Assembly (NCBI GenBank): GCA_003996215.1
Contig: QJPP01007249.1
Location: 310,001 to 374,000, forward strand
DNA from: Jaltomata sinuosa
Lineage: Eukaryota; Streptophyta; Magnoliopsida; Solanales; Solanaceae
Direction of reading: 5' to 3'
Length of the DNA: 64,000 nucleotides
Of the stretch, positions 58,490 through 64,000 are shown piece by piece (the first letter of the stretch is position 1; the number at the start of each line of letters is the position of its first letter). The position numbers and the translations under genes were made by a program. Below the pieces are notes generated by a model that did no database searches, was not told the DNA's origin, and saw only the letters and a list, made by a program, of their open reading frames with translations.

Positions 58490-59034
58490 TGGTGATTCAT
58501 GTCTATGATATTTCATGTCCCTTTTGTTTAGAGTCTATGGTTTCATCTTCATATATATATTTATGTCCTCCTTTACCAAGTTTTACATACCATATATTCA
58601 AATGTATTGACGCCTTGGTGCTGTATCATTTTATGATGCAGATTCACAGACTTACGTTCATGGTTCAACACATCCTTAAGTTTGCACAGATCAACTATTG
58701 GTAAGCCTTTCATTCATCCTAGAGGCTTAGATTTAGTATGCTAAGTTTAGTCAATTTCTAAGGTATGCCGGGGCCTTGTCTCGATAGACATTATTCATAT
58801 GTTTAGAGGCTTCGTAGATAGTAGTGATTGTCAGACTTATGATTACTTTTAGATTTATTTCTTGAGATTTGGATTATGAATTAGTTCCCTCTATATTATG
58901 CTGTCATGACTCATTTATGAATTCCGAAATTATATTTTAGTTAAATACTCTTGATGTATTCTAAGTGATTTGCTCGGGCTAGAGATAGCATCGGGTGTCG
59001 ACCACAGCCAAGATTAAGCTCGAGGCGTGATAAC
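58490..59034 (+). mobile_element. Gypsy LTR fragment, 3' part
   Basis: Resembles the distal part of LTR B (a TTTTATGATGCAGATTCA block, a GGCCTTGTCTCG block, and an end at CTCGAGGCGTGATAAC). No primer site follows. Its start is not defined. Confidence 0.6.
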
Positions 59035-60928
59035 TTGTGTCTATGTAATGTGCAACTATGCAAATTAGAGTAGTATAGAGATTAAATTATTTATTTGGTT
59101 CTAAGAATACATGTTTTACTTGCAGTTAATTGTAGGTATACTGTAAATAAATCATTTAATTACCAAAGAATTTTTTTAGATATACAATTTTCTTTTATTG
59201 TGTAAGAAATATAGGCTATGCCTTATAGTTATTTATTTCATTATTGTTCTCACATAAAGGCTATGCCTTATACTGCATGGAAGCACAAGTGTTAATTCAT
59301 TCATTAATGTACTCAAATATTGTTATACAAGAAAATAGCAATGAACAAAAAAAAAACAAAAAATACCTTAGGATAAACAATCATATAAATCCAAAAATCT
59401 TTGAACATAGAGAGAAAATGAGTGAGGGAGAAAAAAAGAAGAAGAAAAGATCAAAAGAAACTTAGTAGGAATGGAAATGGGATGGGTTAAATCTACCCAT
59501 GTATGATGACACAACATTCAAGGTCATGATTACACCTATTCTAACCCGCCGATAGGTAAGTCAACCTTTCTCTAACACATAAATATCATAAGTAAACGCA
59601 TAAAACATAAGTAATAAAGTATATAGTCTTAATTTAAAATTTCATAAATGAAGAATCTGGAATGAAAAAATTAAAACCACCCTATGATTCAGGTCATCAC
59701 TACAAGAGCTACTAACTTAGAATACCTATTGTTTAAAACAATATACATTGTCTGAATTTTTTAAAACAATATACATTGTCTGAATTGTTTAAAACAATAT
59801 ACATTGTCTGAGAACTCAAAATAGACATGCTAAAAGATAGATGAAGTTGGTCCAAATCTCTGGATGTAGGGAGCTCACTAGAACTTCAAAGCAAACATGG
59901 TCTAGAAAAAATCAGGATCATTGTAGATCGCTAGTACTAGAATCTACGCTAAAAAGTAGTATGGGTACAAAATCACGCGTAATCAGTAGGCATCATAGGA
60001 GACCAAGCAAAAGTTAATAACTATAACATTATAAACCCTGCAATATCCCAATAATTTAATATGAGACAGTCAATAAGGAGCAATACAATGCATACCAATA
60101 ATAAAATATGCAATGCAATGCAATGACCAATGATCCTGTCGGTATATACCTCCTTCTCATAGTACACTGTGAGTTGGGACTCATGGGAGACTCACGAGGT
60201 CCATATATTCTACCACACTTGAACCAAGACTTCCATCAATATAACCTGACCGAACTCGAATTGGGACTTCCATCAAAAATTAATATAAACCGCCCGGACT
60301 TAAATCAAGATGTTTGAAAAAAACCAACATTTTTTTCTAGAAGGATTATTTCCATAGTACCATTTCTGTAATTCATAAGAATGAATGTCTATGCATGATC
60401 ACAATAAATAAAGTAAAATGCGAGAAGAATTTATGAATGTCTTTTTACCACAATTTTCATAGGCTACAAGCCTCCTTAATGATAAATCTACTTTCAAACT
60501 GTGTTCTTAGATCACATTCTATCACTTTAAATAGATTGCTTTTAATATGATGCTTATCTTGGTAAAATAATCCCTCACTTACGATAAAATGCCAAAAATT
60601 GAGTAAAACGTAATAGTGATGTAATTTCAAATCATAAAATATATATAAGCTAAATCTCAATATCAGATTTCACAACAATAATCAATCTATCCAATACTTA
60701 AAACCCATTATTTTGCCAAACCTATAACATGCTTTATTCAATAAATTTTAACCCCAACTAAGTTTGAGAAAACTAAGCCATAAACTATGTCGAACGTCGA
60801 GCAAACGTGCCACGAATCCTCACACCACTACTTTTCTTTGTGCAAAAACTCGAAACACTTCCGATCTATCAAAATAATAATATATAAGTAAATACGAGTT
60901 TGTCGATATCGGTATTACAATATACTGA
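59035..60928. other. Unassigned repeat-rich stretch, partly LTR-like on the minus strand
   Basis: No credible gene. About 60100-60300 resembles the ACTCACGAGGTCC part of minus-strand gypsy LTRs, and 60770-60860 contains CGTGGCACGTTTGCTCGAC on the minus strand, a phrase common in plant LTRs. Contains a 28-bp triplicate and two copies of AGGCTATGCCTTATA (59213, 59258). Confidence 0.45.
59731..59814. repeat. 28-bp tandem repeat, three units
   Basis: Units 59731-59758, 59759-59786, 59787-59814, core TTTAAAACAATATACATTGT then CTGA. Nearly identical. Confidence 0.93.
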
Positions 60929-63585
60929 TGTAACACTCCGGATCTCTGGACTATGATTTGACCAATCTAACGTATGTACGGAATGTATAGGAACCACCCG
61001 AACCTCGAATGTGCCTTAAATTATATGTGATGTGAGAACGTCTATTGATGTGAATTTATATATCATAAGAATGAAGATTATTTTCTCATAATAAGAGAAA
61101 AAATATATTATTTTCATCTTGAGAATTAGTAGTTCAAAAATTATATTTTTGATATGGGGTTGAAAAAAAAGAACTAAGGGCCATACTTGATATTTTAATT
61201 TGATGGCTTTTAGCTTCTTGCAAAGATCAACACGTGTTACTTTTCTAATCATAGGGACAAGCCCTAATAATTATGGAAGAAGTAGTATATTATACATAAA
61301 GGGAGTATATGAGTCAAACTTTTTAGAACTTAAAAGAAAGTAGGCAAAAGGGTGTTTATCACTTCAAAGTGAGTTATTTGGTTACTTGTTGGGAGAAGCA
61401 GCGACGAACAACACCAATTGTGCTGTTAAGTAGGAAAAAAATCAATAGTTGGCTGGTTGGTTTGATTTTCACAAGAACTTGGCAGATCCACGCTCAATAA
61501 TCTCAAGTGCAAAATATCATTAGCTCTATTTCAAGAAGGCTCAAAATACTCTTGAATGAAGGTTTTCAAGGATGTTCTTCAAAGGTAATTTTGTGACTCA
61601 ATCATTATTTATTGACTCAAATAAGTATATAAAAAATAATTTAGTGTAGAAATCATGAATTAATTTAGGTATTAGCTGAATCCTAGAAGTGGGTCTTGTG
61701 ACAAGGACAATAAACCATGGCTAGAGTTTAAAAAAAATGATTCAGGTAATTGTTCTAATGATCCCAATGAGTTAAAAGTATCATGTATGGGTAATAGTTA
61801 GACCTACCCAGTGGAGGTAATAGATTAAAATAAATTTTGATGTCTTGCAGGAAACCTGTGAGGCGTATTGGGTATTAGTGGATTTTTGTTGAGTATATTT
61901 TGATAGAAATTGAATATTTTGGTGTAGATATTAGTTGATAACGTCGGAGAATTGTGCTATTTTTTGGAATATGGTAGAATAGTTAGAGCTTGAAATTGAG
62001 GTAAAGTTTCTTATCCCTCTTCATCTATGAGCGCGCAGGAGCATTTTACATGTGTATTAGTAAAGAACTCACGGGCGATGATCAAAAGTCAAGAGTTCAA
62101 AATTATATGTATTTGATTGGGACTTTTAAGGGCCGTATATCATGAAGTTGGGCAGAGGGGTAGCTTTGACCTTATGAGGGAGTCATGTGTTCTTTTAGGG
62201 AGGTGGTAAAGAAGAGTATTTTGATACACCACTTGTTTATTATAGTTGCCGAGCTTGTCGCTCATTGAGTTATATTTGTGTTGCCGACATCATCGTGCTT
62301 CCTAATTAGCTGCTTATACTGTCCCTATATGATTATATGTTATAGATAAAGTTCTCATTGAAGGGCCTCGATGACACGTTACAAGTGTCCAAGTCAAGAA
62401 GAAAGGTATGTAAAGCTAAAACCTCTTTCGTCATTAAGGAATGACTTATAGTCACTTGCTTAATTCCCAAAATATGTCAACATAGTCTACTTGATACATG
62501 TGAATAAAGCTTCCACTTTATCTATGTCTAACACATGACTACATGCCTAATATGGCCACATCATCTACATGACCCTTTCCATTTAAAATTACTTGTCTTC
62601 ACACTTCCTGCGTCTATTGGTTGAAGTCACATTATCCATGTTACTTTTGTCAAGTCAAGTACCTATAGAGTTATATATGACTGTGTTCATATTCATTAGA
62701 ATTTTTTAGAAGTCACGTGGTATATCTATTGCATGCTATAAATTAGAATAAATTGCCATAGTATAGTCGCACTAGTATAATTGATCACATAGCGACATAT
62801 TATAAGATAATATAAAGAACTAACATATAAATATCTAGATACCATTAAAGTAATTAGTCGTATATGGAATGTACTATTTGGATGGCTAAATAATATTTAT
62901 CGTAATTTACTTGTGTAGGATTATAAGGCATTATATGATAAAAGTTTATCCTTATCGAAGGGAGGGTATTCATAGGTTTTACTTGACACATATGCGTGAC
63001 GTAATTTTGTGCATAGGATTGAGACCAGACCATTCATAGTGAGCCCAAGATTGTGGCGTACCCACCCTTGTGGCATTATTTGCATTTGAAGTCAGCTGAC
63101 ATGCCATGCGCTGTTTCTCCTGACTCGATCCAATAAATAGCACATATGGCCTGCGGGCAGATCCTTATAGCAAGTCTATGAAGGGCGCACCTTGTATTTG
63201 ACCGTGATTATAGTATGTGTATAGAATCATGGTCATGAGTATTTGGGAAACACATGCCTCACACTTGACATAGATCGCTTTTGGTAGGCCATCATATGAT
63301 TGCTTGTATTAAAAGTATCCATGGGACATCACTTAGGCAAATTACTAAGCACTTCATAATGATGAATAACTCATAAGACGTTATATGATAAGTTAATAAG
63401 GCGAATGCATGTTACAGTCTCATAATGTGTATTTTTCACTAGTACACTCATAAGTTATAGGTCCATATGGGAGTTTCTAGTATTCAGTTGTCTATAGTTG
63501 CTCATTTTATTATTTGATTCATTTGAGCATCCTTATGTATCTATTTTTATTATGTCTGCTTTATATACCAATACATGTTGTATAT
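60929..63585 (+). mobile_element. Probable gypsy LTR or LTR fragments, plus orientation
   Basis: Begins with an LTR-like TGTAACACTCCGGATC. A TATA-like TATATTATACATAAA lies at about 61286-61300, followed by leader-like sequence. The later part (to 63585) contains LTR-style non-coding text but no clear CA end, so the limits are uncertain. No coding domain. Confidence 0.45.
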
Positions 63586-64000
63586 TGTCACGACCCAAAA
63601 TCGGGCCATGATGACGTCTACATAACCCCCCATTAGACAAGCCTATCCCAAACACGCGAAAAACAATAAACAGTAAATTAACTAAAGAGAAGCGGAAGAT
63701 ATAACAAAAGATAGGGCCAAAAGCATATATATACATACCAACGTACACAATATACAAAAGATGGCCCTAAAGTGACCGAAAAAGATAAAACAACCCGAAC
63801 ACCAACCCGGACCTGGTGTCACTAGTACAAGAGCAGCTAAAGTAAGGAGTAGCTATACAATAACCTCTGTCTATGCAAAATACAAAATATAGACAGGAAG
63901 TACAGGATGGAAAGCAAGTAAAGTCTCCAAAGCGCCGGGAGCTCACCGCGATCTGAACGGCAATGGGCCTTGAACGATAGGAGATCAACGAGGGTGGCTC
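63586..64000 (-). mobile_element. LTR end of a minus-strand gypsy element, continues beyond the window
   Basis: TGTCACGACCCAAAATCGGG is the complement of a ...TTGGGTCGTGACA LTR end, as in LTR N. The segment near 63940 (GGGAGCTCACCGCGATC) mirrors the GTGAGCTC...GCGATCGG part of LTR N, so it is a related family. Confidence 0.75.

Noticed and set aside
1..64000. Endogenous pararetrovirus or host disease-resistance gene fragments
   Set aside because: No movement-protein, coat-protein, NB-ARC or LRR motif was seen; all pol text fits Ty3/gypsy or Ty1/copia order.

Overview
The window is a plant nuclear segment made almost entirely of nested, decayed LTR retrotransposons. I see no intact host gene. 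LTR termini (TGTAATGACC, TGTAACACC, TGATAAG), primer sites for initiator tRNA-Met and tRNA-Asp, and the recognisable Gag/Pol remnants suggest a Solanaceae-type genome (tomato, potato, pepper or tobacco relatives). The taxon is an inference from remembered repeat families and could not be checked.

Layout. 1-9480: 3' end of a plus-strand Ty3/gypsy element 'A', with a non-coding internal region, an intact 305-residue antisense ORF with a 'putative plant transposon protein' domain, and a long 3' LTR (3081-9480). A 3.9-kb solo LTR 'N' (3909-7807) with a perfect 5-bp target duplication (GTAAG) interrupts that LTR. 9481-32832: an Athila-like complex 'E'. It starts with two LTR pieces joined tail to tail, followed by a 7-kb inverted repeat (9915-16934), a primer site extended to a whole tRNA-Asp, decayed gag and protease, element 'B' (19133-26163, TSD TGTGC), a sense plant-transposon-type pseudogene, and a 3' LTR (31464-32832). 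32833-54837: an older minus-strand chromovirus-like element 'C', cut up by three later insertions: 'D' (34042-42461, LTRs plus an ORF-less 3-kb interior), 'A2' (44117-50281, relative of A with gag to RNase H and a truncated 3' LTR) and solo LTR 'F' (51510-54416). 54838-57927: minus-strand Ty1/copia remnant (SIRE/Maximus-like gag, primer site and 5' LTR). 57928-64000: LTR fragments and unidentified AT-rich sequence, ending in a minus-strand LTR that leaves the window.

The insertion order can be read from the sequence: C was hit by D, A2, F and probably E; E by B and A; A by N. Nothing here works as a gene system. The coding remnants are Gag, aspartic protease, reverse transcriptase, RNase H and integrase pieces, nearly all carrying stops or active-site changes. 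The points most worth a second look are the full-length tRNA-Asp copy at the primer site, the family-specific clusters of short palindromes shared by LTRs and the regions around two plant-transposon-type ORFs, the intact antisense ORF, the inverted repeat, and an open chimeric frame joining proteases of two retroelement lineages. LTR boundaries with matching target duplications are firm; lineage names are from remembered protein patterns; percent identities are estimates by eye.
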